A DNA stretch of 64,000 nucleotides from Acheta domesticus (GCA_031308135.1 JAHLJT010000631.1:193753685-193817684), one strand, 5' to 3'. Shown: positions 35,991 through 47,950, numbered from the stretch's first letter. Numbers and translations: made by a program. Notes: generated by a model from the sequence alone, not told the origin.

Positions 35991-36014
35991 TTTCCAGTCC
36001 CTTTATTCAGTTAA

Positions 36015-36244
36015 CAGCCAGTTACCTTATAGGTCTCTATGGGCCGTATTGCACTAGACACCAACACACTTGCGGGTGTCTCTTGTTTGGGGTCAGCAGA
36101 ACGCGAGGCCCTCCGCGACAACACATGCTTGAGAGATAAGGGACAAACAACCATGCCACAGGCGGGACTCGAACTCGTGACCCTTAGGATCGGAGTGCTG
36201 AGTCGGTACACGCTCTTAGCCAACTCGGCCATCCATGTCGACAG
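36015..36244 (-). mobile_element. tRNA-derived SINE
   Basis: On the minus strand an A box GGCCGAGTTGGCTAAGAGCG (36230-36211) and a B box within CGAGTTCGAGTCCCGCC (about 36177-36161) are well preserved. The TRGC-like and GGTTCGAATCC-like spacing is typical of a tRNA head, here most like a Ser or Leu type. An unrelated body follows through GGCATGGTTGTTTGTCCC to about 36015. The tRNA-like part lacks a pairing acceptor stem, so this is a SINE and not a gene. Confidence 0.72.
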
Positions 36245-37190
36245 ATTGGACTGTATGGTACTAAACTTTAGTATATTTTGAAAGAAAAAAGTGTTTAGTA
36301 ACTTTCCAAAACTGTTTTTTTGTTAAACAGACTATTGCACTTATAGTAATGTTCACTAAACAGGTCGAAACATTCACAAAACACTTTGCCGTGAAAATTA
36401 CTACGCGATTCGATGCGTTTCGTAAATTACTAAACGGTGCTAAGTAAGAGCCAGAAAAGTGAAAGAGAACATTTTATTTGTACTCCTTCAGAGGTATTTA
36501 ACAATTGAGGTCCCCAGCTGTCACACATGCAACGACCCCGTCCACTCGTACTCAACCTTGGTAACCTAACAGACCCTCAGAACGGTTACGGAAGCTACCT
36601 TTCGACGTTTGGCTACCGGCGATATTTCTACCATTAGATTACACTAAAACATATTATTAAAAATCAATAAAGTACTAAATGCGCCGTTTACACAGCGTTG
36701 ATTTCTCGCAGTTCACATTGGATTTATAACCATTCGAATTGGTCGGATTTCTGAGAATACCCATTTAAATATCAGGTTCTAGTAAGTGTGAATCCATGAA
36801 ACCGAATGATTTTATATACGAAACAATAATAGTGCCACTGGCAATTCTCTGTGTTCATTCACTTATTATTTTCAATTGTCTGATTTACTAAAAGAAACAG
36901 AATCATGTATAATGAATCTTACTACAAGAATAATTGAATTTTTATATGATTGCTTACTAAATATGCCCAGTAAATTGTTCTAAAAATTCTCTCATTGTAG
37001 TAATGATTACACAAACAAGAATCGTTATTTTTTCACATGGCATACTTCGAAACTAACATTTAAATGTCCTTCTGAATTTTAGTTTTTTTTATCCCTTAAC
37101 AATTTATCATGTATGACATAGAGAACAAGAGACTAAAACAGAAATCATTTCAAATGTAACCAATCACTTTTCAACTGAGACCCAGTAGAT
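36245..37190. other. AT-rich sequence, no gene seen
   Basis: No feature supported. Confidence 0.5.
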
Positions 37191-37499
37191 CGAACATAAT
37201 TAGCGGCACGCCATCTGAGTATCGAGTAGGAGGATTTTCTCTAACAAAGCGGTGACGTCCGGTTGTCAAACGCCAAGAATTTGCCCGGTGGCTCTACCTG
37301 CAACTCTACAATCGGCTTAGTACACGACCGCTTGTTACGTAACGAGGTAGTCGTGGCTAATCCCCGCCGCAGGCTGCACCTGTGGCCACAGAAGATCGCG
37401 CACAGAACAGAGCGTTGCAGTAGTGTTGCACCTTAGAGAGGCCGACATCTGAGAGGCTCGAGTGTGTATGTACTTGGACACAACAGCTATTTACGAGCT

Positions 37500-37746
37500 A
37501 AGGCCAATCAGCGGCGCCCCGGCCTTGCGGTCATACGTTGATGGGTACGTGTGGTTAGCACATAGCCATCCCTACGCCGGACCTTTGGTCTTCTTCACCT
37601 GAGAATTGAGCTTTCTCATCGTCACACAGCAAACGATACTGAGATATTTCAAGGGAAGCGCATAGTTAATTTTTTCCCCGAACGTTAATCGAACCTGGGG
37701 TTACCCCGTGGAAAGCGAGCACGCTAGCTAACGGGCCACCGAGGTC
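37500..37746 (-). mobile_element. tRNA-derived SINE
   Basis: On the minus strand, CCTCGGTGGCCCGTTAGCTAGCG (37745-37723) is A-box-like, and CCAGGTTCGATTAAC (37697-37683) is the B box. A poly-A-containing linker (GGGGAAAAAATT) and a body extending to about 37500 follow. Flanking sequence at 37195-37500 is also GC-moderate and may be part of the same or another repeat. Confidence 0.6.
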
Positions 37747-38760
37747 CTCGTGGCAGACATTTAGGTGTTTCAGAATTGCGTTTTGTTCCACTGAGGTTTC
37801 AATTTTTCATGATGATGCGAATTCTCCTAAAATAATGTTATAACTCTCCGTCGTTTTAAAACTATCAAAGAAAGTTTATATTGAAAATATGAAGACAGAG
37901 TCTTATGGTTGATTGCATTGATTATATCAAATTCCTGAAATTTCGTTATTTCTCGCCATTTCGCTCGTTAACGTTTTAGAGGATCTATTGTTTGAAATCA
38001 CATTTGAATAATCCTCACTTCTTGGATAGTATGTCTTGAAACCCAGAAATTAGAACCAATACGCTTACATGGAACTCAAGTCGAACTAAACCTTGAAAGC
38101 GGAGATCTTGCAACCTGATATTCATTTTAATAGTCATATGATGGCTAACCGCCATGTTTTCCTCTGTGCCTTGCCTTATTTTTTTTCAGCTGACAGGCGA
38201 CGGAATAAAGCGTACTTTTCTTCACGAAAATGTTCGCTTATCTTCTGAAGCCCACACAATATGTCTACTCAGCTTGAGTATGGGATGCCTTTGAACCAAC
38301 GATGTACTGTTCAAACGTTTTGATTGTTTGTGGTCGTCTACTACTAGAAACGACTTTGAAATGGTAGTGGTGTTCCCATCTTTGAAAGTGATTGTGTTTA
38401 AAGTACTATCATTGACATACATGTTTGCTTTGATAAGTGTGGTGGTGGAAACGAGACGGGTTTAGTTGCTGTCAAAAGGATTGACCCTCGTAGATCGCAA
38501 AGCCTTCATCTGCATTACAATGATTGTGTTTCTGATGACGCAGGGTAGTAAGTAGTACGACAAAGAAGATCAGCAATGTTCTGATGGGATTGGATAGGCT
38601 ATTCAACACGGGATTGGCCGACATTAACTCAAACAAAATTCCAGTAGGCTGTGCGGAGACGCGGTTTAATTGAGGGACCGTGAAACATCTACGAGCTGCA
38701 GTGGGTGCATGGACAGAATAATGATGTAACAAATGCACCATTTACATTTAAATTGATTTA
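37747..38760. other. No gene supported
   Basis: AT-rich to moderate GC. Short minus-strand frames at 38222-38741 show no recognisable domain. Confidence 0.45.
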
Positions 38761-38764
38761 TTAT

Positions 38765-38998
38765 TTCGTGCCTCCAGATTCCTCAACTGTAAAGGTCATT
38801 AGCTCCGTAAGTGTAATGTATGTTTTATCGCGGAAGACGATGTTTCCCCAATGAATGGTAAGATCCGGCGCCGACCTCTCCGTCGGCTTCCAGGTTTTTC
38901 CTCAACGAGGTATCTCCTGTCAGCGGGGCACCGCCACAGTGAGAAGCTCTAAAGTCTGTTCTTCCGACACATGTGGTAGTGTAGTGCATGTACTTGTA
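38765..38998 (-). repeat. GGCGCC-core dispersed retroposon-like repeat, interrupted copy
   Basis: Matches the family in the minus orientation, with the core AGATCCGGCGCCGACCT at 38871-38887. The 3' tail on the minus strand reads GAGCTAATGACCTTTACAG then TTGAGG, then an A-rich AATAATAAAT tract at about 38755-38765. The 5' end has GCACTACACTACCACATGTG near 38988-38968. The copy is cut off at 38999 by the Harbinger remnant. Confidence 0.72.
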
Positions 38999-38999
38999 A

Positions 39000-39560
39000 G
39001 GCCCGGCACACAAGTTACGATATACCTGTCGGGTAAACCTGCACAGGTAAACTGGAAAGGTGTACTTGTGCAGCCTAGAGCACACGTACACCACGGCAAA
39101 CTGGAAGTTTTTAAGTCAGTCGAGTGATAGCGAGCAAACAAGACGACATGATTGCTCTTGTCGGTTTGCTAGTGGCCAAGAGATGTAAACAGAAAATATA
39201 CGCAAAGCCTGGTGTAAAGATTGCCTTACAAAGAGAAATAAATACACTCATACAGTTTACTAAAAAGTTAAGTTCAGATCCTACAGATTATCGTAATTAT
39301 TTGCGGATGAATAAAGAATTCTACAAAAATCTCTTGCACTTGTATCTCATACAGTTATGAAAAAATTGGGGGAAATACAGTCATGAGAACTTGTATTTCT
39401 CCCCATGGGAGACTGACAGCTACTTGGAGTTTTCTTGCAACGGGTCGATCATACAAATGTTTCAAATATCCTTCTATAATATCACCCAAAACACTTAGCA
39501 AAAACAATTCCGGAGACGTGTGAAGCTATCTACAATGTGTTTAAAAAAGTGCATCGAAGG
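39000..39560 (+). mobile_element. PIF/Harbinger transposon remnant inserted in the dispersed repeat
   Basis: The left boundary is at 39000, where GGCCCGGCACACAAG follows a TAA (38997-38999). PIF/Harbinger elements often begin with a G-rich end and duplicate a three-base TWA target, so this junction fits. No matching right end or second TAA was found downstream, so the copy is truncated or heavily decayed on the right. Confidence 0.6.
39124..39560 (+). pseudogene. PIF/Harbinger (HARBI1-like) transposase, N-terminal remnant
   Basis: The frame opened at 39124 contains QREINTLIQFTKKLSSD and DYRNYLRMNKEFYKNLL, which matches the conserved segment before the catalytic domain of HARBI1-like nucleases (a run ending in Y/F-x-x-x-x-RM-x-x-x-x-F-x-x-LL). 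After a frameshift and stop near 39358, another frame reads VMRTCISPHGRLTATWSFLA, then TGRSYKCFKYPSIISP. A further shift gives IPETCEAIYNVFKKV. These are the next conserved blocks of the family in the right order. The catalytic Asp residues, which come later, are not recognisable, so this is a dead fragment. Confidence 0.82.
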
Positions 39561-39814
39561 CATAGTCACTAGTTAACACTATTGTACTCGTAAATACAAA
39601 GACGATCGACAGTCTCTATTCAAGGAACTAGACTCAACTAACTTAAAAACTGTACAGGCGTCCCGGAGTGACTCACACACGTTCAGGCCTACACACCTTC
39701 GCAGGATGAAACAATTGAATTTCCATTGTTTTCCGGTCGCCTGCACAGGTTCCTACGCCTGTGCAGTTTGTCCTGCAGCGGTCGACATACAATTGTTGAG
39801 CAAACAAGTGCTTG

Positions 39815-40035
39815 ACTTAATATTGAAGTCACGCTAACTAAAGGTAATGCTTCAATCAATTGCTTATGCACTCCAGTGTTATAATTGAACAGTTACGAGT
39901 TGGTAATCGTCTCAACCTAACTTATTATGCATTGCAATGAACAGTTTGCTACATGTTCGCACATTCCTCATTGAAGTTTCACAAGCCAACTGTAATGCTT
40001 CAATTAATTACTTGTGCACCTCAATATACTGTCAG
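39815..40035. repeat. Diverged tandem duplication, about 148 bp
   Basis: TTGAAGTCACGCTAAC...GTAATGCTTCAATCAATTGC at about 39823 recurs as TTGAAGTTTCACAAGCC...GTAATGCTTCAATTAATTAC at about 39971. It lies downstream of the Harbinger remnant and may be part of it. Confidence 0.6.
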
Positions 40036-40380
40036 TGTGCATCATATTCACGCAGCTCACATCACACGTACCTCTACAGTGTGTGAGTACTCATAACTTT
40101 ATTTCTTCGTGGCATTATCATGACTACCTAAGTGTTGCTTGTAAATAATTGTGTGGACATTAAAATTTTATAACAATCTTAGATTGTACATCATCATTGT
40201 TTGGATGTTTCATTTGACTGGAATTATTTAAACAATCTGTCCTATCCTTTGCTATTAACTGTTATAAGCGCTTGCAATTCTAAGTGAGTATAGCTTTCTC
40301 GAGCACCTCATCTCAATCTGTAACAGTGTTTTTGTGCTCGAATACTACATTTTAGTGCTTAGGGCTGCTCATACAGCTGT
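40036..40380. other. No gene seen
   Basis: AT-rich spacer ending at the GT array. Confidence 0.5.

Positions 40381-40382
<2 letters not shown>

Positions 40383-40445
<63 letters not shown>
40383..40445. repeat. (GT)n microsatellite
   Basis: About 31 uninterrupted GT units, the longest dinucleotide array of this type in the window. It is flanked on the right by GCACGCCGGCAG. Confidence 0.97.
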
Positions 40446-40446
<1 letters not shown>

Positions 40447-41319
40447 ACGCCGGCAGTTATGACTTGGTATGTCTCCGTTTACATCTAATTACGTCTCCGT
40501 TTCGATATCACCATTTCCTCGCACCTGTGAGGGAAGTCTTAACGTACCCTGGTAATGCCAATGGCACCTAGCTTTGGCACATAGTCGTAGCTCCATGCTA
40601 CATCCTCCACGCTCCACTTCAAGGTCGCTCGCCGGCATGTATTCTTTCATCTACAGATACGCGTTTTATCACAACGCAAGACAACTAATGTCAGTAAATG
40701 TGTTTCAGTTCGTATCTTTCATTCAATCTATTGCAGATGATAATCACTTACAGTAATTATTTTCATTATTTCATGTTACAAGAGAATAATCTATTAATCT
40801 TTGTAATTGCCAATTCTGATTTAATATCAATGTGTTTATGGTATATTCACTAAGTTTTTTCTTCACAAAGAACATTTATTCATCATGTTTGTCTCAATTA
40901 ATATTTAAATTATATGTATTTCATTTATCATACACTTTTGATTTCCCGTTAATGGCGGTACCCCCCTGTAAATACCCAATTTCAGGTGGAAAGGCTGATG
41001 AACCTCAAAGTCATCTGGTCCTTAGAGTAGTAAGAGAATGAGCTATCAGGTAAGTGATGTGGCTTTGCAACATAAATGGTGTTTTCACAGCCCACCACTA
41101 AGCATTATCCCATCATGTATTGGTCCTCGCGAGCTAGCTTTCTGCTCTACTGCATTTTTGAGCAGGGATCGGAACCAGCGATTATTTATGCTCTTCGAAC
41201 ACAAGCATTTTGTTATATATTTTCATGATGCTAATTTATTTGCATCTACACTCTTGATGCAAGTGTTACATAGTGTTTACAATGACTATTCCACTCATGA
41301 ATTTAAAACCAATAGTGTT

Positions 41320-41320
<1 letters not shown>
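40446..41320. other. AT-rich sequence, no gene seen
   Basis: No feature supported. Confidence 0.5.

Positions 41321-41322
<2 letters not shown>

Positions 41323-41379
<57 letters not shown>
41323..41379. repeat. (TA)n microsatellite
   Basis: About 28 TA units. The adjoining 88-codon frame with Tyr-Ile repeats is an artefact. Confidence 0.96.
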
Positions 41380-41381
<2 letters not shown>

Positions 41382-44225
41382 GTCCGAATCAGGGTGGTGT
41401 GTCGCAAGAACTTCATCACTTTTTCTATAAAATGTTTCGTACCTCTGCTACCTTCAGGCCAATCATAAGCTCCGACTCAGGTATCTTAGGAGTCGGTATG
41501 TATTCACCGCTGTATGCAATAGATCACACATATGTATAGTACAAACTTTTTTGATTTTAACATCGCTTTCATTTATTTTCAATAGTAATAACACGGAAAG
41601 ATTCGGTGACGCATCTGACGGCAAAATCAATGAAATAATTCGTGAAGCTCTACAAAACACAGAAAAGAATATAAAGTATTATATTTGACATGAATATTTA
41701 GATGCGTTTGTTAACAAATCTTTCATTGTTTTAACGTCAAAGTGCAATTCGTCATGTTTCTGTGAAATTACTTTCTTTAGAGACCTCATTTATAAAGACG
41801 GGTTGCGTGTGAGAGCCGCAAAAGGTATGTATACTACTAAAATGATGCAAGAGACGATGCTACAAATTATCATTGAACCCCTACCTGAAAATCAATGAGC
41901 AACACCATTCGATAATCATAAAGACAACCACATTCATAATCAAACACATTTGTTTCAGAATCCAACACGATTGGGAATGAACGCCGTCAACATAGTATGT
42001 CAGATGATAAAAGCAGACGATAGTAATAACTTTAATATTAATTTTTAGCAGAACACAAAAGTCGGTTGAAAGTGAACCTGAGCTCTGGCGGGAGCGCAAT
42101 GAGCCGGTCTCTACGGCGGAAGGCTGTCAACAGCACAGGGAGGGAGGACAAAGAAAAGGCGATTGAACATGTTGGGAGGAAGAAATAATTTTTAAGAGAA
42201 AGAAGAAATAAATTAATACAAGAAGTATAAGGAATTTGTTAATTTTAAGAATTATGAAGAGGTTTGTGCAAATTATATTTACTTTTTAGTTTTTATAAAA
42301 TATGATAGTTTTTGTGTAAAGGTTGCCATCTTGGTTCGAGAAATTCGAAGATTATCGTACAAGGTTATACAAAGTGGACCACGCATGTTAGCTATAGAGA
42401 ATATCTTCGAAACATTTTGTGGTATCGGGATGCAGTTTGCGCCAAGTTGTGGGAGGTAATGGGGGAACTAATGTCACGGTTCGCAAAAATATAAAATGCA
42501 TAAAATTCTTTATTGGCACTTCGGACGCGCAGTATTACGGCGTAGAAGCGCCCCGCTCGCAGGATAGCATCATATCCTGTTACGCACAGCAAGGCGACAC
42601 CTGTGCCCGACTCTGGTTCTTCCTAATGGAACATACCCGAAGGGTATTTGATGTCCGTGTATACTCCCGCCTCGCAATGGCTTGCCTTCGGATTCTCCTT
42701 GGCGTTGTGGCGGGTGCCTCTCCCCTGCGGACCAGGCTTCGAAAGACGGCTGCACATCTCTTCACCATTTTTATCAGGGTATGCAAGTCGAAGGGCTCCT
42801 CCATATTCTATAGCATGTGAGAATCCTAGAAAAGTAGATTAAGTTTGGCTTCATGCCGTTAGAATGTAATATTATTCCATGTAATATCTAACTTAATAAA
42901 TGTAGATAATATGAGCCTGTGTCTTATTAACTACATTTGTGTGTGACTGACTGAATTCAAACCGTTGCACAAGAGGTGCGGTTGTAAGTTCCCGAGATAC
43001 CTAGCCAAGACAGTGTTCTCATCTTCCAGCTATGAATCCCTTAGAAATCATATTCCTAAAGATATGGTTCAGCCCCCAATCGTGTCACTAACATATTCCA
43101 TTTTCTTGTTTGCATCATTTTTAATTTTTCAGATATTAACATTTTTTTTGATTTTTTAATGGAAGTGTATTTTTTCATCATTCTAAAGTTCTCTACGAGA
43201 CAAATGCTATGATATAAATATCGTTAAAATTAAGAAAGTGTACAAAAGTGTGTTCTACATTTCCTCAGAAGCCATGTTATCCGCGTGTTTCCACACGATT
43301 TTCCGGAAGGCGAAAAGAGTGTGTTCTCTTGCGCTCCACTCTCTAGATAGAAATTGAAATTTCGTGTTCCGAATGTAGCTATACTTATTTGAATTGCGTT
43401 CTTCCGTTGATCTCTTACTTGTGTGTGCATCTGTTTCTTTATTGGCTTCAAGCATAATGAACTAATTCTTGGTCTCTAACTCGCATAGCAAGAGAATAAA
43501 ACTATTTCTATTTCAAAATTCAATGCATTTATTGGCCAATAAATTAATATAAACAGAAAGTGAAGAAATTAGCACTTTACTTGGACAGTCTCGTAGGCAC
43601 GGTATTAGAATGTAAATTCAGTTTTTAACACGTCGCGTGCGAAACACGATTTCTTAGTTTTTTTCGTGGAAAAGAGAAGTTTTTGTTTTATTAGTGTGCA
43701 AAATATTATGTATTTCGTCGAATGTTTAAGTTCTTCTGATGTTTCATCATTTTCTACTGAAATCACTTCTGTACTATCCATTTCCAGTATCATGTCATTA
43801 AAATTTGATAGGAAAGGATATGTATACAAGAAAGAGAAAAATAGGACAAGGCAGAAGGATATAGGCCTAATGGAAAAAGAAAAGAGAAAATAAGGCGGTA
43901 CATCGACGGAGACTAGAAGAAAGAAGAGAAAAAATATGAAAGGGAAAAGAGGAGAAGAATCAGAGAGACAGAGAGAATCAGAACATATGGTTTATACCTG
44001 CATGTAACGTAGAGAGAGCTGTGGTAATAATTAGAACAATAATGGAGAAAAATAGGCTAAAGATAACACGCAGTTGAGAAGTATGTGTAAACACGGAGGC
44101 CTCGAACCCAATGACCTATCAGAAAATAAATGATGAGGTCACATATACTCTCTTCCTTTCCAATTCCTTCCCAGAACCATTCCATCTCACATTCTCACAC
44201 AGGTCTTCTCGTTCTTTCTCCCCTC
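41380..44225. other. No gene supported
   Basis: Mostly AT-rich. The segment at 42420-42810 has moderate GC and open frames up to 133 codons on both strands, none with a domain that I recognise. A purine-rich stretch lies at 43830-43985. Confidence 0.4.
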
Positions 44226-44229
44226 TCGT

Positions 44230-44560
44230 TTCTTCCCCCCCCCCACTGTGCAGCCTTCCTTTGAATTCCGATACCGAGTGATAGAAGGCAGGCGCAGAGG
44301 CCTTTGCGGCGCGGGTCGCCCCAGGGGCCGAGGGAGCGGGTGGCGGGGTAGTGGGCGGCAGGGTGGAGGGTAGGCGGGGGGCAGGGGCGTTGTTTTCCAC
44401 GTGGAAGCCGCACAGTCTCAAAGCGCCGCACGCGCGGGGGGGGGGGGAGGCGAGCGCCCGACGAGGACAGAGGCGGCCGGCCACGCCCCAGCGCTCCGCT
44501 CACCCCCCTCCCGCGCCCTTACCACCCCCCGGGCGTGTGGGCTGCTGCCTGTTCGTAATG
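44230..44560. other. CpG-rich island with G runs
   Basis: Very GC-rich with G-runs (44345-44385 and 44436-44449) able to form G-quadruplexes on the plus strand, and GCCGCACGCGCGG-type CpG clusters. Frames of 102-121 codons open on both strands are compositional. Possible promoter-like island. It is followed by a pyrimidine-rich minisatellite. Confidence 0.5.
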
Positions 44561-44699
44561 CTCTGTGGATGGTATTATAGAGCAAGCAGCACAGGCCGCG
44601 TTCTGGATTTTTCAGGGCTATATGGAGCTAATGGTATTATAAGGATAATCGGTTATGCGATGGAGTGGTAAATGCTTCAGCTTTATATGAGGTTCGTCA

Positions 44700-45300
44700 C
44701 TCTTCTTAAACTCATTCTAGTTTCACTCACTTGCATCACTTCCTACACACATTTTCGTCTCTTACTTGCCCACACATTTCGCGCGCCATACAAACATTCC
44801 ATTTACTCAAGTTCATCCCTATAATTTCTTCTCCTACCTTCCACATTTACTCATCTTGCCGCGCACACTCTCTCATCTTGCCCCTCGGTCTCTCTCAGCT
44901 CGCCTCCCCCACTCTCTCTCAGCCCGCAAACACTGTCATCCCGCCCCAAAGTCTTTCATTTCGTTCCGAAGTCTTTCATCCCACTCCGAAGTCTTTCGTT
45001 CCGCCCCGAACCCTCTATCCTGCACCGAATTTCATCGTATTGCTCTGCGTTCCCTCGTACCACCTCATACTCTCTCAACCAGCTTCTCATAATCCATCAT
45101 TGCGACTTAAGCATTATCTCTTCCCGTCTCATCTTGCTCCGTGCTTCACTCTCATGCCCACTTTCGTTGCCCTCAAACCTCCTTATTCAACTTCAACTCT
45201 CCCGTATTTATTTTACTCACACTCGTACATTCTACACACTCTTTTACTCGCACTTCCAGTTTCTTCGCCATGCTCTTCATTCCTTTCTCCTTCAGTCTGT
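44700..45300. repeat. 20-bp pyrimidine-rich minisatellite with worn flanks
   Basis: The clearest part (44931-45029) is five tandem 20-base units such as GTCTTTCATCCCACTCCGAA. Flanking sequence repeats the same C/T-rich style with decay (CTCTCTCAGCTCGCC, CATCTTGCC). The long plus-strand frame across it (44731-45516, 261 codons, rich in Ser, Pro, Leu and Phe) reflects low stop content in pyrimidine-rich DNA and is not a supported gene. Confidence 0.75.
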
Positions 45301-45304
45301 TGGT

Positions 45305-45545
45305 ATTATTTTCCCTGCCCGCCCTCCGATCGCGCAGTCCTCGACTCGCCCGCCCCCTTTCACGTCCTGCCCGGCCTTCGCCGTGGGGTCGGTTGCTTTG
45401 ATATCCCGCGCAGATGTCGCACTCGGCGCCACCCGCCCCCCTCTTTCGCGGCCGCTCCCGCGGCCACGCCCACCGCCCGGCCGCCTTCAAAGCGCTCGCC
45501 GCCCGCTTTACTTTGAAATTATTGTTGTTCACGCGCACATCGCTT
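45305..45545. other. CpG-rich island
   Basis: CpG-dense (45410-45510, GCGGCCGCTCCCGCGGCCACG), followed by moderate-GC single-copy DNA. It pairs with the minisatellite on its left. Confidence 0.5.
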
Positions 45546-46670
45546 CGGCGGATTAAAGGGATAAACGAAAAGTCCATTTGTGTACATTTCCTGGGAATGA
45601 TGAAGTGCCTTCCTCAGTCCGGATTTCGACCTCGTTAAATATTCACGGGTAAGAACTCCGTCGGATCTTATATTCAGTGTTTATAATGTACACGTTTCTA
45701 AATACTGCGTACCAGATACGCCGAGCACGCCGATAAATTTCGCAACAAACTCCTAGCGAATTTTCCTTCTCTTCTATTGGCCGGGCGTCAGAACCCGTTG
45801 GCTTTCCAGGACGTCGTACTTTTCTTTTTATTTTGCAGCGTCTCTGCTGCCAACTTACTGAAACAGAACTCAGCAGGCTGCCGGAAACCAAATGAAATTG
45901 CGTTGACCTCGAGGGAGGTCGAGATTCGTGCGTACGCAAAACGCACACATCCTTTTTCACGCGCTGTGCGGTCCCGGCTTGGTGTTGTATGCTTTGCAGT
46001 CACTTTTGCCGGCAAAGAAGATAATGGTCTTCTTGACTCGGATCCGCATAGCGCACGCTCTGAAATTCATTTATATTTGTGGAAGAGACCGACAAAAAAC
46101 GAGAAAGAGGAAGCTAACATTTCAATTTCGTAAGCATCTCTGGCTCCTGGAAGTATTTTCACTCAAAGCTGAGGGATATTAAAAATTTCCGAGCGTTTCA
46201 GCGTAATGGAGAAATTGCATGTTTTCCGCAGATTTCGTCTTTATGATTCCAACAACACCGTCGGAAATTTGAGGTTATGTTTATCCCGTTCTTGAAAGGG
46301 AGCGGCCTGTCGCCTCGGAGTGCCTGGCGTCTGTCACCAGAGAGCGTTGGCTGCTTGGCGGCTGTCGTCGGCGCCGACTCTCTCCAACGACTGCAATTTT
46401 CCAGAAATACTCTTCATAGAAACTTCCGGAAGGCCTCTCCGCCGCGCCACCGCGATAGGAAGACATGGGTGGCTGAAAAACCGCGTTATTCGAGCCGAAA
46501 CTGAATATGAAGAGCAAGGAAAGTTTTTCGTAGCGTCCAATCCGTGGATTGTCGAAAAACGCAAAGTTTTGCGCACTGCCCCGTTCCAAACGTTTTTATA
46601 AAACCAGAAGGGAAAGAAAATATTTAAAAGTTTTGTCAGGTAAGCAGAAGTTTTTATCGTTACTACTATA
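45546..46670. other. Moderate-GC single-copy block
   Basis: About 1.1 kb with open frames of 60-138 codons on both strands at once, so they cannot all be real, and none has a recognisable domain. The block is unlike the AT-rich background and carries no repeat signature. It could contain conserved non-coding or untranslated-exon sequence. Confidence 0.35.
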
Positions 46671-46679
46671 TTTTTTCGG

Positions 46680-46699
46680 AAAGAAAGAAAGAAAGAAAG
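46680..46699. repeat. (GAAA)n microsatellite
   Basis: About five GAAA units. Confidence 0.85.
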
Positions 46700-46999
46700 C
46701 ATTTTTTTTCAGGGAAATATGTTTAACGAGTTGTTAACCTTTCGTTAACTCCACTTACTTGAGTCAAGAGCTAGTAGAGAAAAGTATTATACTTGTCCTG
46801 AGAAAAATGTTCACCAGATTCTAAGAGAGAGAATTCTCACAAATTTCGTATGTTAGGAGCAATAAAACTTTGAGGAGCATGAATTATAAAATACTAAAAT
46901 CATGAAATAAAGAAGCTCAAAAAAATGACAACGGTCATGTTAAGGAAATTGAATAGGCGACTCTATTGTTCCTTCACTCACCACGTTAAAGAAATATAA

Positions 47000-47950
47000 C
47001 CCTTAAGTATAACACTTATTCAATTATACGCAAATATAATGGGGTTGGGTCTGTCAGACCCCAAATTTAAAGTATATATATTTTTACCTGAAGGTTTTCG
47101 AAAGTTCTGTAAATATTTTTTAATTATTCTTTTAAGTCCTTTTAATAGATCGAACTCCGTTTTGTGGTAATGTTATTTTATTAAGATATTAGCACCATTC
47201 ATAAAAAAATTACACATTTTTTGACAAATGTGTAGAGATTTGGATGAATATTTTTTGTTTTTAAAACGTCATATCACTGTTTAACTTTATATTTTATTAA
47301 AGGCCATAAAAAGTACTGTAACCCAGTATTATTATTATCTTAAAAATGTAAGCAGTTTTTCTTATAATACCTTAGTAAATGATACGTTATTTAGATAAAA
47401 AAACAACTAAATAATACTTCATTAGAGATTTGATAGAAGTAAAATTTGACTGAAAAATGAAAAGAATTCAAATTTTAACTATTATTTTTAATTTACACAC
47501 TTAAAAATAACATTTGTGTAAAAATAAGTTAAAACTATTGAAAATCGTGTTCTAAAACAAAATAAGGATCCAAATCCGAGTGATTACCAAACAAGCTTTC
47601 CGATGTTTCTTCGTTTCACTCTCATCTAGTAAATCGCGTATTAGGTGTAAATTATCTTTAATGTTTGATGTTACTTTGTCTAGAAACTGTGAAAAAGACA
47701 CACGACAACTTTGAAAAAGACACACGTAAATATAACACTGGGGTCCAGCAAACCCCAAAGACACTTCCGCACTCTACTACGAGGTTAGTAGCAGACTATT
47801 AGAAGGCGGAACTGTGCAAACCCTTGCCAGACGTACTAGCTGAATTTAGGTGGGAGTAAAATATTCCAAATATTTATTTTCCAATTAAACTTATAAAAAG
47901 AAATTTGGTTGGGGTCCAATAGACCCCAGGATTATATTGAAAGTTTAAAT
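47000..47950. mobile_element. Candidate palindrome-ended DNA element
   Basis: Three related palindromes occur: GGGTCTGTCAGACCC (about 47046), GGGGTCCAGCAAACCCC (about 47739) and GGGGTCCAATAGACCCC (about 47913). The left one is preceded by AATATAATGGGG, and the right one, read on the minus strand, by AATATAATCCTGGGG, so the outer pair form inverted ends. CCCTTAAG at 47000 could be the left tip. Subterminal palindromes of this kind also occur in the piggyBac copy at 61267-63000. A minus-strand 70-codon frame inside (47552-47764) has no recognised domain. Confidence 0.4.

Noticed and set aside
36161..36230. Possible genuine tRNA genes at this and five other loci
   Set aside because: A and B boxes are present, but there is no matching acceptor stem and each head runs into a repeat body. 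They are SINE heads.
44731..45516. 261-codon plus-strand frame
   Set aside because: Lies in pyrimidine-rich tandem repeats and a CpG island. No domain, and several other frames are open too.
45643..46702. Overlapping frames of 60-122 codons on both strands
   Set aside because: Mutually exclusive, with no domain. Consistent with moderate-GC non-coding sequence.
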